Shown: positions 20,313-29,760, counted from the first letter of the stretch. The stretch is 50,319 nucleotides of DNA from Staphylococcus petrasii (GCF_002902565.1 NZ_PPRC01000045.1:1-50319); one strand, 5' to 3'. Notes: generated from the letters alone by a model not told the origin. Translations and numbers: made by a program.

Positions 20313-21131
20313 CTAATCTTGTTTATCCATTGCGTTGTGTAGTTCATTAAGAACTAAACCACTCACAGGTATAAAAGTTTTATGTTGTGTAGCTTCTGTC
20401 ATAACTGAAGTTAAATCTTTATATATCACATCAACTGTGCCATTATTATTAAATTCTTTTACTTCCTCCCAGTTATTCGCTACCCAACTATCACCAGTGC
20501 TTACTTTTACAATATCTAATAATTCATCTTCTTTTATATCATAGTTTTGAGCAAATCTAATTGCTTCTGACATACCAGCCATATGAATTCCTAATAATAA
20601 ATTATTAGATAATTTAGCAGCTTGACCTGCACCGATTTCTTCGCCTAGTTCAAATACATTTTCCCCTAATGCTTCAAAATATGGTTTTAAAGTATCATTT
20701 AAAGACTTTTTACCTGAAGCAAAAATAGCTAAAGTACCATTTTCAGCTCCTGATAAACTGCCACTTACTGGCGCGTCGAAAATGTTAATATCGTATTCAT
20801 TTGCTTTCTTTTCAATATCTTCTATTACTGTAGGATTCAATGTACTCATTACTACTACCGTAATATCTTTTCTTTCAGCTGATGCCACACCTTTTTCACC
20901 GAAAATAACATCCTCAGTTTGTTCTTGGTTAACAACCATAGTTAGAATAGCTTCATCTACTTCTTTTGTTACCTCTTGAGCTGATTCACAAGCTTGAATA
21001 CCTTCTTTTTTTAATTCTTTAAGTTTATCCGTATCTACATCATACGCTAAAACTTGAAATCCTGATTTTTGTAAATTAGTAGCCATACCTTTACCCATAT
21101 TTCCTAAACCAACGAATCCAATTTTTTTCAT
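20313..21131 (-). CDS. NAD(P)-dependent beta-hydroxyacid dehydrogenase (3-hydroxyisobutyrate dehydrogenase family)
   Basis: A 272-residue two-domain dehydrogenase. The N-terminal Rossmann signature IGFVGLGNMGKGMATNL is at residues 4-20, the substrate-binding FDAPVSGSLSGAENGTL at about 115-131, and the catalytic lysine stretch GAGQAAKLSNNLLLG near 163-177. This family includes 3-hydroxyisobutyrate, tartronate semialdehyde and succinic semialdehyde reductases; the substrate cannot be told from sequence. It is slightly shorter than the usual 285-300 residues but no motif is missing. Monocistronic; AAGGAG before the ATG. Confidence 0.88.
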   Translation of the reverse strand: MKKIGFVGLGNMGKGMATNLQKSGFQVLAYDVDTDKLKELKKEGIQACESAQEVTKEVDEAILTMVVNQEQTEDVIFGEKGVASAERKDITVVVMSTLNPTVIEDIEKKANEYDINIFDAPVSGSLSGAENGTLAIFASGKKSLNDTLKPYFEALGENVFELGEEIGAGQAAKLSNNLLLGIHMAGMSEAIRFAQNYDIKEDELLDIVKVSTGDSWVANNWEEVKEFNNNGTVDVIYKDLTSVMTEATQHKTFIPVSGLVLNELHNAMDKQD

Positions 21132-21267
21132 AAAATATTATTCTCCTTTCCAATTTTATATTTTTCACTAAATTAAATTGTTCTTAATACAATACCCTTT
21201 TTGTTCGTTATTATGTATTCATAAAAAACTCTCAAATAATTTTTAATCTCTAATTATTAATCACATC

Positions 21268-21305
21268 AAAAAAGAGGTTGAACAACATAAATGTTCAACC
21301 TCTTT
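21268..21305 (-). terminator. Terminator of yidC
   Basis: AAAGAGGTTGAACA (21271-21284) pairs perfectly with TGTTCAACCTCTTT (21292-21305), and on the minus strand a T run follows. It is 19 bases past yidC. Confidence 0.9.
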
Positions 21306-21324
21306 ATATTAAGTGCTAGTATAT

Positions 21325-22194
21325 TTATTTTTTCTTTTTGTTGTTTTTAGAAACAACTTGAGTGTTTTTGCCTTTTTTTGAGTCATTTTTTTGTTCAAAT
21401 TTCTCAATCATTGGCGCAACTTCTCTTTTAGCAACCTTTTCATAATGCATGTTTGCAAAGAATGTTTGGACAATTAAGAACGCCGCACTGACTGACCAGT
21501 ATAAACCTAATGCTGAAGCTGAACTTAATGAAATCCAAATAATCATAATTGGTGAAATAATCATCATCATGTACGTCATTTGACGTTGTTCTTGAGGCAT
21601 TTGTTTACTTGAAACCCAAGCTTGGATAAAGTAAAGAACGCCGGCGATGATAGTAATCCAAATATCAGGATGTACTAAATTAAACCATAAGAAGTGTGGA
21701 TGTTCGGCAATTCCGCCACCAATACGATATTTCAATACAAAGTATAATCCCATTACGACTGGCATTTGAATAAGTACTGGTAAACAACCTAAAGCACTCT
21801 TCATAGGATTGATATCGTATTTTTTATAAACTTCCATCATTTCTTGGTTAGCTGCCATTTTTTCTTCCTGAGTACGCGCACGTTTAACTTTTTCTTGTAC
21901 GCCATCAACTTCAGGTTTAGCAACTTTCATTTTTTCACGCATCATATGACTATTTTTGTAGTTTGAAAGCATGAAAGGTAATAAGATAATACGGATAATT
22001 AATACTAACACGATGATGGCAATACCATAATCATCATTAAATACTGAATGGCCTAACCAATGTAATACTTTAGACATTGGTTCTACGAATGTGTTATAGA
22101 AAAATCCATCTCTATTACTAGATTTAGAATAATCACATCCAGCTAAAAAGACCATTACCCCTAATAACAAAGGTAGTAACGCTTTCTTCTTCAT
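21325..22194 (-). CDS. yidC: Membrane protein insertase YidC (OxaA)
   Basis: A 289-residue YidC/Oxa1 insertase that inserts and folds membrane proteins alone or with Sec. It begins with a lipoprotein signal peptide whose lipobox is FLAGC (Cys at residue 20), as in Gram-positive YidC. Five membrane helices follow (first at about 55-80), with a conserved positive charge in the first (RIILLPF), a cytoplasmic charged loop (about 80-125) and a lysine-rich tail ([21 protein letters not shown]). GAGGTG precedes the ATG. It is downstream of thiE without a clear terminator between them. Confidence 0.96.
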   Translation of the reverse strand: MKKKALLPLLLGVMVFLAGCDYSKSSNRDGFFYNTFVEPMSKVLHWLGHSVFNDDYGIAIIVLVLIIRIILLPFMLSNYKNSHMMREKMKVAKPEVDGVQEKVKRARTQEEKMAANQEMMEVYKKYDINPMKSALGCLPVLIQMPVVMGLYFVLKYRIGGGIAEHPHFLWFNLVHPDIWITIIAGVLYFIQAWVSSKQMPQEQRQMTYMMMIISPIMIIWISLSSASALGLYWSVSAAFLIVQTFFANMHYEKVAKREVAPMIEKFEQKNDSKKGKNTQVVSKNNKKKK

Positions 22195-22282
22195 TTTTAC
22201 ACCTCTATTGATATATTCACATAGAGCTTATTTTATCATAATCAGAGTGTACTAGAAAACAAAAAAAGAAAAAAACTAATAT

Positions 22283-22921
22283 TTATTTGAAATAACTCTG
22301 AAATTTGATAACAGTCTTGTCAATATTGTGACTTCTGGCAATTGCTGAAATAACAGAAATACCATCTGCTCCTGCTTCTGCTATTTGTCCTACGTTATCT
22401 TCAGTAATACCGCCAATAGCCACCATAGGTAACGATGGATTCATCTCTTTCAATGTTTTGATCATCTCTGGACCTACAGGCTCACTTGCATCTGCTTTAG
22501 ATGGTGTAGCGTACATAGGACCTACACCAATATAATCGACGTGAGTTAAATCTGAATGATTGTATTCTTCCTCGTTCCCTACGCTCAAACCAATAATCTT
22601 TTCATTAAAGCGTTGAGCGAAAGTAGCAACTGTAGCATCATCTTGGCCAACATGTATGCCATCAGCATCAATTTGTTCTGCTAAATCAACATCATCGTTA
22701 ACTAAGAATGGCACGTTGTAATCCCTACATAATGTTTGCAATTGTTGTGCTAATTTCACTTTATCTTCGCCTACTAAAGCCTTTGGTCCCTTTTCACGAA
22801 ATTGAAATAAAGTAATTCCCGCTTCAAGTGCCTCTTTTAAAATAGTTTGAATATCACTACCTTCTGGCACGTCTTGCGTTCCACATATAAAGTACACATT
22901 TAAATCGCTATCTTTAAACAT
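22283..22921 (-). CDS. thiE: Thiamine-phosphate synthase
   Basis: A 212-residue TIM-barrel enzyme joining HMP-PP and thiazole phosphate to thiamin phosphate. Motifs: [10 protein letters not shown] (about 39), [11 protein letters not shown] (about 71), GIHVGQDD (about 90), [16 protein letters not shown] (about 130-145) and [11 protein letters not shown] (about 178). The ATG directly follows the thiM stop, so it ends the tenA-thiD-thiM-thiE unit. No terminator is visible before yidC. Confidence 0.97.
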   Translation of the reverse strand: MFKDSDLNVYFICGTQDVPEGSDIQTILKEALEAGITLFQFREKGPKALVGEDKVKLAQQLQTLCRDYNVPFLVNDDVDLAEQIDADGIHVGQDDATVATFAQRFNEKIIGLSVGNEEEYNHSDLTHVDYIGVGPMYATPSKADASEPVGPEMIKTLKEMNPSLPMVAIGGITEDNVGQIAEAGADGISVISAIARSHNIDKTVIKFQSYFK

Positions 22922-23716
22922 CTATTCCACCTCTAAACGTTTAACATGTTGTTCATAAGTTGAATATTCTAATTGATACATTTCATCTAATAAATGAGAT
23001 AAGAATGTGCCTGGTCCTTTAACTTGTTCATCTTTTTCAGCAATTTCTGCAGCAATATTATAGAAACTTACCGCTTCTTCAAGAACTTGCAATGATGGGT
23101 GCGTTTCTCTGAATAAGAAACTTGCTACTAAACCACCTAATAAGCACCCTGCTCCAGTAATCTTCGCTAAAAGCGGTGAACCGTTTGATAACTGAACCAC
23201 TTTGTTATCTTGAACAACGACATCTTCTTTACCAGTTAATACAATAGCTGTATTTAGCTCCTCATATGCTTTTTTAGCGATTGTAACAGCATCTAGATTA
23301 GCATCTCCATCTGTGCCTTTCATCGTTGTATTTGGATCAACTAACGTTAAAATTTCTGAAGCATTACCTTTAATCACTGACACTTCAACTTCAGATAAGA
23401 ATTTTTGGCAAAACTGTTTACGATACGTTGAAGCTCCAACTGCTACTGGGTCGAATACAATCGGCGTACCTTGTTGATTTGCGATTTTACCAATTTTTAA
23501 AATATCTTCTTCGTTGGCTTTAGTTAATGTACCAATGTTTATTAATAAAGCACCTGCCACTTTATAAAACTCTTCTGCCTCTTCAGGTGCTTCACTCATT
23601 GCTGGGCTTGCTCCAATGCTTAATAAACCATTTGCAGTAAAGTTTTTAACGACATCATTGGTATAACAAACAACTAATGGATTTTCATTTCTCAATTTCT
23701 CTAAATTATTCATCAT
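22922..23716 (-). CDS. thiM: Hydroxyethylthiazole kinase
   Basis: A 264-residue ribokinase-fold kinase that salvages hydroxyethylthiazole. The N-terminal [21 protein letters not shown] (about 18-38), [10 protein letters not shown] (about 116) and the anion-hole GAGCLLGGL (about 204-212, catalytic Cys) are present. It overlaps thiD by 8-11 bases; two ATGs occur in tandem (23716 and 23713) and the second gives the usual staphylococcal N-terminus. The ribosome site is poor, so translation probably depends on coupling to thiD. Confidence 0.95.
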   Translation of the reverse strand: MMNNLEKLRNENPLVVCYTNDVVKNFTANGLLSIGASPAMSEAPEEAEEFYKVAGALLINIGTLTKANEEDILKIGKIANQQGTPIVFDPVAVGASTYRKQFCQKFLSEVEVSVIKGNASEILTLVDPNTTMKGTDGDANLDAVTIAKKAYEELNTAIVLTGKEDVVVQDNKVVQLSNGSPLLAKITGAGCLLGGLVASFLFRETHPSLQVLEEAVSFYNIAAEIAEKDEQVKGPGTFLSHLLDEMYQLEYSTYEQHVKRLEVE

Positions 23717-24527
23717 CTAATCCTACTTTCTTCATATATGCAAAGTGGTTAACTGGCCCACGACCTTGGCCAATTTCAGGAGTATATTCAATACTTAATG
23801 AAATAAATTCTTTAGCTTTTTTAACCGCTTCATAAATTGATTTCCCTTTAGCAAGCTCTGCTGTGATTACTGCTGAAAATGTACAACCAGTACCATGCGT
23901 ATGTGGTGTATCAAAGCGTTTATTTTCAAATGTATAAACGTCGTCTTTAGTAAACAAGAAGTCTTTAGCGTTATTTAAATCAGCTGAATGACCTCCTTTA
24001 ATGACTACACCTTTACTGCCAATTTCATTAATGAATATATGTCCAGCTTTACGAATGCTTTCTTCACTTTCAATTTTTAGACCAGTAATTTCTTCTGCTT
24101 CAGGTATATTAGGCGTTACAACATCAGCTAATGGTAATAACGTGCTTTGTAAATGTTTTTTAGTAGCATCGTCCATTAAAGAATCACCACTTTTAGCTAA
24201 CATAACAGGATCAATAACGTATGGAATATCAGAATGTTGTTTTAAATATTCTTGTACAAGTTCCATTGTTTCGTGAGTAGCAATCATACCTGTTTTAATT
24301 GCTTGTGGTAATTCATCATCGAACACGCTATCAAGTTGTTCTTTAACCCAACTAGTTTCTAAATTATGAATGTGTTGAACGCCTTTAGTGTTTTGAGCCA
24401 CAATGCTAGTAATTGCAGCCATGCCATAAACGCCACAAGCGTGAAATGATTTTAAATCTGCCATCACACCAGCGCCACCTGATGGGTCGGTACCTGCGAT
24501 TGTTAATGCAATTTTTGGTTTATTCAT
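23706..24527 (-). CDS. thiD: Hydroxymethylpyrimidine/phosphomethylpyrimidine kinase
   Basis: A 273-residue ribokinase-family kinase that phosphorylates HMP and [24 protein letters not shown] (about 8-27) is the substrate-binding N-terminus and [11 protein letters not shown] (about 212) the ATP/anion-hole motif. ATG 24527 is chosen: GGAGG lies nine bases upstream within tenA, and the 33 residues gained from the longer frame (24626) overlap tenA and are not family-like. It overlaps the tenA stop by 8 bases. Confidence 0.96.
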   Translation of the reverse strand: MNKPKIALTIAGTDPSGGAGVMADLKSFHACGVYGMAAITSIVAQNTKGVQHIHNLETSWVKEQLDSVFDDELPQAIKTGMIATHETMELVQEYLKQHSDIPYVIDPVMLAKSGDSLMDDATKKHLQSTLLPLADVVTPNIPEAEEITGLKIESEESIRKAGHIFINEIGSKGVVIKGGHSADLNNAKDFLFTKDDVYTFENKRFDTPHTHGTGCTFSAVITAELAKGKSIYEAVKKAKEFISLSIEYTPEIGQGRGPVNHFAYMKKVGLDDE

Positions 24528-25209
24528 GTTCTTTTCCTCCAAAATCCCATTGTTCGTTAATATAAGCCATATTAAAGAAATTACGTTCATGAATAGTACT
24601 TTGTAAGAAACTTTCTTTAATCTCATGTTTCTCTTGATCAGTACAATTTTCAGTTAGTTCATCTAACATACGATCAAATACTTCAATTAAAGGACGCATT
24701 TCAGTACTATAAAAATCGAACCATCTAGCAGTAATAACATCTCTATTTAAATTTTGATCTTCTAACGCCATTTTTGCGATTACTTCATACACATATGGAC
24801 ATGGCGCCATTGCTGCGATTGTATATGCCGCATTTTCATGAGCATAAGCATGATAATACATATGTTTGATGTAATGATCTCCACTTGGTGGCCATACTTT
24901 TTCGCGAACGATTTCTTCGTACGGTTCATTAATATAATCTGCTAAAATTTCATGCGCTTCTACTTCTCCATCTAACATAAATTCAATTTGTTCTACTAAA
25001 AATTTTACATCTGTCATAGTAGGCGCTTTAGGAATTAATAGTGCATATAAATTAGTAAATTCTTTTAGATATGAAGCATCTGCACGTAGATATTGACGCA
25101 CAGCTTGTTTAGATAATTGACCTTTTAATAAATCTTGAATAAATCCATCTTTATAAATTTGTTCAATAATAGGTTGTGCTGCTTCTTTTAACTCAGTTGA
25201 AAAGCTCAT
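24520..25209 (-). CDS. tenA: Aminopyrimidine aminohydrolase (thiaminase II, TenA)
   Basis: A 229-residue all-helical TenA that hydrolyses aminopyrimidine breakdown products of thiamin to HMP, feeding ThiD. The conserved [12 protein letters not shown] (about 41-52), the pocket stretch [12 protein letters not shown] (about 134-145, catalytic Cys136) and a Glu-rich C-terminus are visible. GGAGG precedes the ATG. First gene of the operon and directly behind the TPP riboswitch, so thiamin pyrophosphate should repress the whole unit. Confidence 0.96.
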   Translation of the reverse strand: MSFSTELKEAAQPIIEQIYKDGFIQDLLKGQLSKQAVRQYLRADASYLKEFTNLYALLIPKAPTMTDVKFLVEQIEFMLDGEVEAHEILADYINEPYEEIVREKVWPPSGDHYIKHMYYHAYAHENAAYTIAAMAPCPYVYEVIAKMALEDQNLNRDVITARWFDFYSTEMRPLIEVFDRMLDELTENCTDQEKHEIKESFLQSTIHERNFFNMAYINEQWDFGGKEHE

Positions 25210-25230
25210 TATAATTCCTCCTTAAATTAA

Positions 25231-25268
25231 AAAAACTACATTTCAACGTATCAACGCAGAAATGTAGT
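25231..25268 (-). terminator. Riboswitch-controlled terminator before tenA
   Basis: ACTACATTTC (25235-25244) pairs with GAAATGTAGT (25259-25268); on the minus strand a T run follows. It lies between the TPP aptamer and tenA, so it is the expression platform. The ACTAC arm can instead pair with the 3' side of aptamer stem P1 (AGTAGT), giving mutually exclusive folds. Confidence 0.85.
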
Positions 25269-25298
25269 CATCCTTAATAGAAGGTATGTAAAATTACA

Positions 25299-25389
25299 TA
25301 ACTACTTTCCTACGTTGGTACTAACCAAATCAGGTTATAAGGGTCTGAAAAAATCATCTCAGCCATAGTTTTTGGCTCCCCTAGTAGTT
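25299..25389 (-). ncRNA. TPP riboswitch (THI box)
   Basis: The minus strand carries the classical THI-box elements in order: GGGGAGCC, GGCTGAGA, GACCCTTATAACCTGATTTG and GGTTAGTACCAACGTAGG. Stem P1 is closed by AGTAGTT (25383-25389) with AACTACT (25300-25306). It precedes tenA-thiD-thiM-thiE and, with the terminator at 25231-25268, should stop transcription when TPP is plentiful. Confidence 0.96.
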
Positions 25390-25405
25390 TTATTTTATTA
25401 ATTTC

Positions 25406-25434
25406 ACATTATCAAACAGTATATTATTTTTCAA
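25406..25434 (-). promoter_or_regulatory. Promoter of the TPP-riboswitch thi operon
   Basis: On the minus strand TTGAAA (25429-25434) and TAATGT (25406-25411) are 17 bases apart, placing the start about ten bases before the riboswitch P1 stem. Confidence 0.6.
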
Positions 25435-25436
25435 TT

Positions 25437-25474
25437 AAAAAAACTGAGATGTTTCATTAATCGAAACATCTCAG
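25437..25474 (-). terminator. Terminator of sceD
   Basis: CTGAGATGTTTC (25444-25455) pairs with GAAACATCTCAG (25463-25474); on the minus strand a run of seven T follows. It is 11 bases past the sceD stop. Confidence 0.88.
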
Positions 25475-25485
25475 TAAATATTAAT

Positions 25486-26220
25486 TTATGCAGTTACCCA
25501 TTGTGAAGGGCCAGCAGTGTTGTAAAGTTCTACAGCTGCAGCATCTTGAACGCTTTCAGGTGCTTGAGCTGGTGATATACCTTTATATTGAGCAGGTGCT
25601 ACTGAATCCCATGTAGATTGTAAGAATTGATATTTACCAGCTGCGCCTGAGCTTGGGTTGATAGCGTGAATATCGCCACCTGATTCACGTTGAGCAATTT
25701 GTTGTAAATGACCATTTACGTGTACTGAAGAACCACTTGAAGCTGTGTTGTTGCTTGTTGATGCTTGTTGTGGTTGTTGAGTTTGCTCAGTTTGTGGTGC
25801 TTGTTGAGTTTGAGCTGGTTGTTGTTGGCTAGTTTGTTGTTGTGAAGCTACAGTTTCAGCTGAAGTTTGGTTATTAGAAGCTGAAGCTTGTTCACTAACA
25901 TCTTGTTGTTGAGTTTGAGTTGCTTGTGATGATTGAGCTACTGGTGTAGATTGACCAGTTGTTTGACCTGATTGTACATAGTTCCAGCTCCAATTAGTAC
26001 CATCTGATTCAAAGTGGTAAGTGAAGCCATTATAATCAAATGTTACGTTATAAGCGCCTTCTTGAATAGGGCTATTATTTAATGATTGATCATTTGATTG
26101 AGCTAATTGTGCTAATTCAGCTTTATTGATTTGAGTTTCACTTGCGTCTGCATGACCTGCGTTACCTGCTGCTACACCTAAGCCTACTGCTAATGTTGAA
26201 GCAATAATAGTCTTTTTCAT
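25486..26220 (-). CDS. sceD: SceD-like secreted lytic transglycosylase
   Basis: A 244-residue secreted cell-wall hydrolase. A signal peptide ([20 protein letters not shown], cleavage near AGHADA, about residue 26) is followed by a YNVTF-type domain (about 55-85), a long Gln/Ser/Thr-rich low-complexity linker (about 86-165) and a C-terminal transglycosylase-like domain ([20 protein letters not shown] to the end, catalytic Glu in RESGG). SceD and IsaA are the staphylococcal autolytic transglycosylases used in cell separation. The upstream WalR-type repeat agrees with known WalKR control of sceD. Confidence 0.94.
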   Translation of the reverse strand: MKKTIIASTLAVGLGVAAGNAGHADASETQINKAELAQLAQSNDQSLNNSPIQEGAYNVTFDYNGFTYHFESDGTNWSWNYVQSGQTTGQSTPVAQSSQATQTQQQDVSEQASASNNQTSAETVASQQQTSQQQPAQTQQAPQTEQTQQPQQASTSNNTASSGSSVHVNGHLQQIAQRESGGDIHAINPSSGAAGKYQFLQSTWDSVAPAQYKGISPAQAPESVQDAAAVELYNTAGPSQWVTA

Positions 26221-26333
26221 AGTTTAAAAGTCCTCCTGTATAATTTTTTTCCTAATCAAATTAATTACAAGTAATACTCTAACATCTGAAAAGTGATTGC
26301 AGGTTACAGCCAAATAAAAAAGGAAGCCACTTT

Positions 26334-26350
26334 TTTACATGGAAATTACA
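26334..26350 (-). promoter_or_regulatory. WalR (YycF) binding site upstream of sceD
   Basis: The minus strand reads TGTAAT-TTCCA-TGTAAA, an exact match to the WalR direct repeat TGTWAH-N5-TGTWAH, about 115-130 bases upstream of the sceD ATG. WalKR is the essential cell-wall two-component system and is known to activate sceD in S. aureus. Confidence 0.8.
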
Positions 26351-26473
26351 AGAAAATAAGCCTAAAATGAAACAAAAATATACATTCAGAACCTTCATGG
26401 CAGTTTTGAAAAGTTTACTTTTGCTTTTTATGTATGTAATACTTTTGAAATCTTTCAGACATTTATCTCAAAA

Positions 26474-26519
26474 ATTAAGAACCTCTCCCTATTAATGTAA
26501 ATTAATAAAGAGAGATTCT
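26474..26519 (-). terminator. Terminator of ssb
   Basis: A 19-bp stem (26478-26496 with 26501-26519, including G-U pairs) with a 4-base loop is followed on the minus strand by TAATTTTTG. It is about 70 bases past ssb. Confidence 0.85.
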
Positions 26520-26590
26520 GAGTATAATTGAAAGATGTTATATATAAAATAGAGAAGATTGGAGTTAAAGTTTAGAGAGTTGATTTAATT

Positions 26591-26989
26591 TTAATTGATA
26601 TTAATAATGTCTAGATTATCTAGGGGATAAGTGTCTTCCATAAATGAGCTATTTGAGAGAATTTCGTTATTTTTTGATTGTGGGGACATAAATTTAATAG
26701 TTTCTACATATAATTCTGTTACAAAATGCGTTTGTCCCTCTTTTTCATACTTACGTGAACGCATTTGTCCTGTTATACCTACCAATGAACCTTGACTGGT
26801 ATACTTTTCAATATTCGTTGCTGTTTTGCCAAAAGCCTTGCAAAAAATATAATCACAAGCGATTTCATTGTTGTCGTCTTTATAATTGCGTTCAGTAGCA
26901 ACACTAAAGGTAGCAATTTTCACCTCCTCTTTTTCATAGATTTGCGCATCTTTAGTCATACGACCTACGATTACTATCTTATTTAGCAT
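26591..26989 (-). CDS. ssb: Accessory single-stranded DNA-binding protein (SsbB-like)
   Basis: A 132-residue SSB with an OB fold (MLNKIVIVGRMTKDAQIY, about 1-18; then IACDYIFCKAFGKTATNIE, about 43-61; TGQMRSRKYEKEGQ). Unlike the replicative SSB (about 165 residues) it has a short tail ending in LDNLDIININ, without the acidic DDDLPF-type tip that recruits partner proteins. Its place beside a ywpF-like gene equals ywpH/ssbB of B. subtilis, the competence-associated SSB. GGAGGTG precedes the ATG. A role in DNA uptake or recombination is inference. Confidence 0.9.
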   Translation of the reverse strand: MLNKIVIVGRMTKDAQIYEKEEVKIATFSVATERNYKDDNNEIACDYIFCKAFGKTATNIEKYTSQGSLVGITGQMRSRKYEKEGQTHFVTELYVETIKFMSPQSKNNEILSNSSFMEDTYPLDNLDIININ

Positions 26990-27171
26990 GTGTCACCTCC
27001 TTCAAAAACTATCTTAATGACATTTGAGGTGTACGTCAAAACGCCATTTTTAATAAAAATTTACTATTTATAATCAAAATTTGTTATATTTAAAGAAAAT
27101 AGTTAAAACTTGAATGTTCAATTAAATAATTTCTAATTTATTGCATATTTTCAAAATTTTTAGGATGTGAT

Positions 27172-27618
27172 TTGGTGAAGACTTTTAAAGCGGTGCGTTT
27201 TCAAATTGTGAATGAGAATGGTGGAATTACAGAATTTGAATTAGAAGACGGCGTTATTATTAATAAAGAAAATAGTGGGACTGGTTGGTTATTAGAAGTT
27301 GTTATTTCTAATGCCCATTATGAGACTATGAAGAAATATTATGATGATCAAACGTTATTAGATATTCGTGTCGTGATAACTCGACCTTCGAATGATCCTG
27401 CTTTATTCGATGCAACAATCAAAAGTATAGAAACTTTTGAGACAACAATGTCTATAGTATTTGAATGTCACATTTATACGTTACGCCAAGTGTATGCTGA
27501 AAGCTTACTAGAGCAATTAGTGGATGAAGGATTATCAGGTGAAGAGTTGAAAGTAACGTTTAATCGTATGATGCAATCTAAACCTAAATTAAAAGAAGAA
27601 AAGTTTGAACGAGAATAA
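27172..27618 (+). CDS. YwpF-like protein
   Basis: A protein of about 148 residues with the size, sequence character (KTFKAVRFQIVNENGGITEF onward) and position of YwpF of B. subtilis, which is of unknown function. It is soluble, acidic in the middle and Lys/Glu-rich at the end. It starts at TTG 27172 or GTG 27175; the ribosome site AGGATGTGA (27162-27170) fits the GTG slightly better. It is divergent to ssb, and a shared bidirectional terminator separates it from fabZ. Confidence 0.8.
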   Translation: MVKTFKAVRFQIVNENGGITEFELEDGVIINKENSGTGWLLEVVISNAHYETMKKYYDDQTLLDIRVVITRPSNDPALFDATIKSIETFETTMSIVFECHIYTLRQVYAESLLEQLVDEGLSGEELKVTFNRMMQSKPKLKEEKFERE

Positions 27619-27619
27619 T

Positions 27620-27660
27620 AAAAGCACTCAATGATAGAAATAACTATCATGAGTGCTTTT
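27620..27660. terminator. Bidirectional terminator between ywpF-like gene and fabZ
   Basis: AAAAGCACTCA (27620-27630) pairs with TGAGTGCTTTT (27650-27660), and TGATAG/CTATCA extend the stem inward past one bulged A. The genes on both sides converge on it. Confidence 0.9.
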
Positions 27661-27674
27661 ATCTTTGAAAATAA

Positions 27675-28112
27675 TTATGCGTCTTGAATTGCGAAAGTAA
27701 GTTCACAACTACAAGCAAGTTGACCGTCAACCGTTGCTTTAGCTGTACCTTTTCCGATTGGACCTTTAATTTTAGTAATTTCAACTTCTAATAATAAAGT
27801 GTCACCAGGTGTAACTTGTTTTTTGAAGCGACATTTATCAATACCTGCGAATAAAGCGATTTTACCTTTATTCTCTTCACTATTTAGCATAGCTACTGCA
27901 CCAGTTTGTGCTAATGCTTCAGTAATTAAAACGCCAGGCATTACAGCATAATCTGGAAAATGTCCTTGGAAAAATGGTTCATTTCCTGAAACTTGTTTTA
28001 AACCTACACAACGTTTACCTTCTTCATATTCAACCACTCGGTCAATTAATAAAAATGGTTGTCTGTGTGGGATAATTTGTTTAATTTGATTGTAATCAAA
28101 AATTGTTTCCAT
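27675..28112 (-). CDS. fabZ: 3-hydroxyacyl-[acyl-carrier-protein] dehydratase FabZ
   Basis: A 145-residue hot-dog-fold dehydratase of type II fatty acid synthesis. The catalytic His is in [20 protein letters not shown] (about 50-69) and the catalytic Glu in the same stretch (ITEALAQ). [20 protein letters not shown] (about 22-41) is also typical. It follows murA by 43 bases on the same strand and ends at a strong terminator, so murA and fabZ are probably co-transcribed, linking wall and membrane synthesis. Confidence 0.97.
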   Translation of the reverse strand: METIFDYNQIKQIIPHRQPFLLIDRVVEYEEGKRCVGLKQVSGNEPFFQGHFPDYAVMPGVLITEALAQTGAVAMLNSEENKGKIALFAGIDKCRFKKQVTPGDTLLLEVEITKIKGPIGKGTAKATVDGQLACSCELTFAIQDA

Positions 28113-28155
28113 TTGAAACTACCTCCAGCAATAATTTATCTTTTGATGTTAAAAA

Positions 28156-29421
28156 TTAATCGTTGATACGTTCAATATCCGCACCAAGTGATTTTAATTT
28201 TTCATGGAAATTAACATAACCACGATCTAAATGTTTTAATTCAGTCACTTGAGTTGTACCATCAGCTACTAAGCCCGCTAAAATTAATGCAGCTGCTGCT
28301 CTTAAGTCAGTTGCTTTAACTTGTGCGCCTTGTAATTGGCTCTTACCAGCAATTTTAGCACTTCTGCCTTCAACAGTAATATTAGCATTCATTCTTCTAA
28401 ATTCTGCCACATGCATGAATCTATTCTCAAATACTGTTTCAGTAACTACTTTATGACCTTCAGCTGTTAATAATAAAGCCATCATTTGAGATTGCATATC
28501 TGTTGGGAAACCAGGATGAGGTAATGTTTTAACATCTACTGGTTTTAATTCACCTTCAGCAGTTACACGTACACCATCTTCTTGGAAATCAAGATTAACG
28601 CCCATTTCTTCTAATTTATAAATGAGGCTTGTCATGTGTTCTTTAACTGCATCACGTACAAAGACATCCCCTCTTGTAATCGCTGCAGCAATAATTAATG
28701 TACCTGCTTCGATTCTATCTGGGATGATTGAGTGTTCTACACCTTTAAGCTTTTCAACACCATGAATAGTGATAGTGTCTGTACCTGCGCCAGTAACTTT
28801 ACCACCCATTTCATTGATGTAGTTAGCTAAATCTACAATCTCAGGTTCTTTTGCTACATTTTCAATGACAGTCTTACCTTTAGCTAATGAAGCTGCCATG
28901 ATAATGTTTTGAGTAGCACCTACACTTGGGAAGTCTAAGTGAATGTCTGCACCTTTTAATCCATCTTTAGTACTTGCATAGATATTTCCATTTTCAAGAT
29001 GGATTTCAGCACCTAACGCTTCGAATCCTTTAATATGTTGTTCAATAGGACGAGCACCGATTGCACAACCACCAGGTAGCGCTACAATAGCATGACCTAG
29101 ACGAGCTAATAAAGGTCCCATAACTAAGACACTAGCTCTCATTTTACTTACATATTCATAAGGCGCTTCCTCTTTTAATGTAGCTGAGGCATCTACTGTC
29201 ACTGCACCTTCTTCTTTATTGTAATCAACTTTAGCATTTAACGTTGATAAGACATTGTTAATTGTAACGACATCGCTTAAATCTGGAACGTTAACTAATT
29301 TACTTTGTCCTTCAGAAGCTAATAATGAAGCAGTAAGTACAGGTAATACTGCATTTTTTGCTCCTTCTACTTTAACTTCTCCAGTTAGGCGATTGCCTCC
29401 ATTTATTACTATTTTATCCAT
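28156..29421 (-). CDS. murA: UDP-N-acetylglucosamine 1-carboxyvinyltransferase MurA
   Basis: A 421-residue enolpyruvyl transferase, the first committed step of peptidoglycan synthesis and the target of fosfomycin. Substrate lysine and asparagine are in [12 protein letters not shown] (about 18-29), and the catalytic cysteine in [20 protein letters not shown] (about 115-134). RIEAGT (about 231) and the C-terminal [15 protein letters not shown] are conserved. A second paralogue, murZ, lies at 48845-50116. GGAGG precedes the ATG. Downstream is fabZ, upstream DUF1146. Confidence 0.97.
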   Translation of the reverse strand: MDKIVINGGNRLTGEVKVEGAKNAVLPVLTASLLASEGQSKLVNVPDLSDVVTINNVLSTLNAKVDYNKEEGAVTVDASATLKEEAPYEYVSKMRASVLVMGPLLARLGHAIVALPGGCAIGARPIEQHIKGFEALGAEIHLENGNIYASTKDGLKGADIHLDFPSVGATQNIIMAASLAKGKTVIENVAKEPEIVDLANYINEMGGKVTGAGTDTITIHGVEKLKGVEHSIIPDRIEAGTLIIAAAITRGDVFVRDAVKEHMTSLIYKLEEMGVNLDFQEDGVRVTAEGELKPVDVKTLPHPGFPTDMQSQMMALLLTAEGHKVVTETVFENRFMHVAEFRRMNANITVEGRSAKIAGKSQLQGAQVKATDLRAAAALILAGLVADGTTQVTELKHLDRGYVNFHEKLKSLGADIERIND

Positions 29422-29526
29422 TTTAATCCTCCACTTTAAACTCCAACTATTTTCATCATTTCCCTATTTCAAATTATTTTATTTATTAATTATATCTACT
29501 TTTCAAATTAATTAACAGATATTGAT

Positions 29527-29760
29527 TTATCGGAATAAATATTTTACTTGTGTTGAATATTGTAATAAATCAATCAAAAAGTTGCTAACTGCAGTTCCTA
29601 ATAAAATTGCCATAAATATTAGACAAACTTGAACTTGAGTAGCATAACCTTTTTTAAATAGGTTATCTAATCTAAGGGAGTTTAATGCCCAATAAGCAAT
29701 ACAAATACAAATGACATGTAATATTAAATGTATAACTGCAAATTGACCTATATAGTCCAT
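29527..29760 (-). CDS. DUF1146 (YwzB-like) small membrane protein
   Basis: A 77-residue protein with two predicted membrane helices (about 8-30 and 43-68) separated by a short basic loop (RLDNLFKKGYATQ). It matches the size and position of YwzB (DUF1146), which lies between the ATP synthase operon and murA in many Bacilli. Function unknown. It starts just past the atp terminator (on the minus strand), so it belongs with murA rather than with atpC, though partial read-through is possible. Confidence 0.85.
   Translation of the reverse strand: MDYIGQFAVIHLILHVICICIAYWALNSLRLDNLFKKGYATQVQVCLIFMAILLGTAVSNFLIDLLQYSTQVKYLFR

Larger units (their letters stand above)
26221..26590. other. Intergenic region between sceD and ssb
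   Basis: This 370-base gap holds the sceD leader, a WalR-type direct repeat (26334-26350), the ssb terminator (26478-26519) and a 42-codon plus-strand frame (26367-26495) without a ribosome site, which is treated as unproven. Confidence 0.6.

Noticed and set aside
21192-21197. GGGTAT on the minus strand upstream of the dehydrogenase gene (sigma-B -10-like)
   Set aside because: No GTTT-type -35 at 12-15 bases, so it does not make a sigma-B promoter.
24528-24626. 33-residue N-terminal extension of ThiD
   Set aside because: It overlaps the end of tenA in another frame, and a GGAGG ribosome site lies directly before ATG 24527, where the family start begins.
25720-25990. Gln/Ser/Thr repeats in sceD as possible tandem-repeat or assembly artefact
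   Set aside because: It is a low-complexity linker typical of secreted wall proteins, in frame and without long exact repeats.
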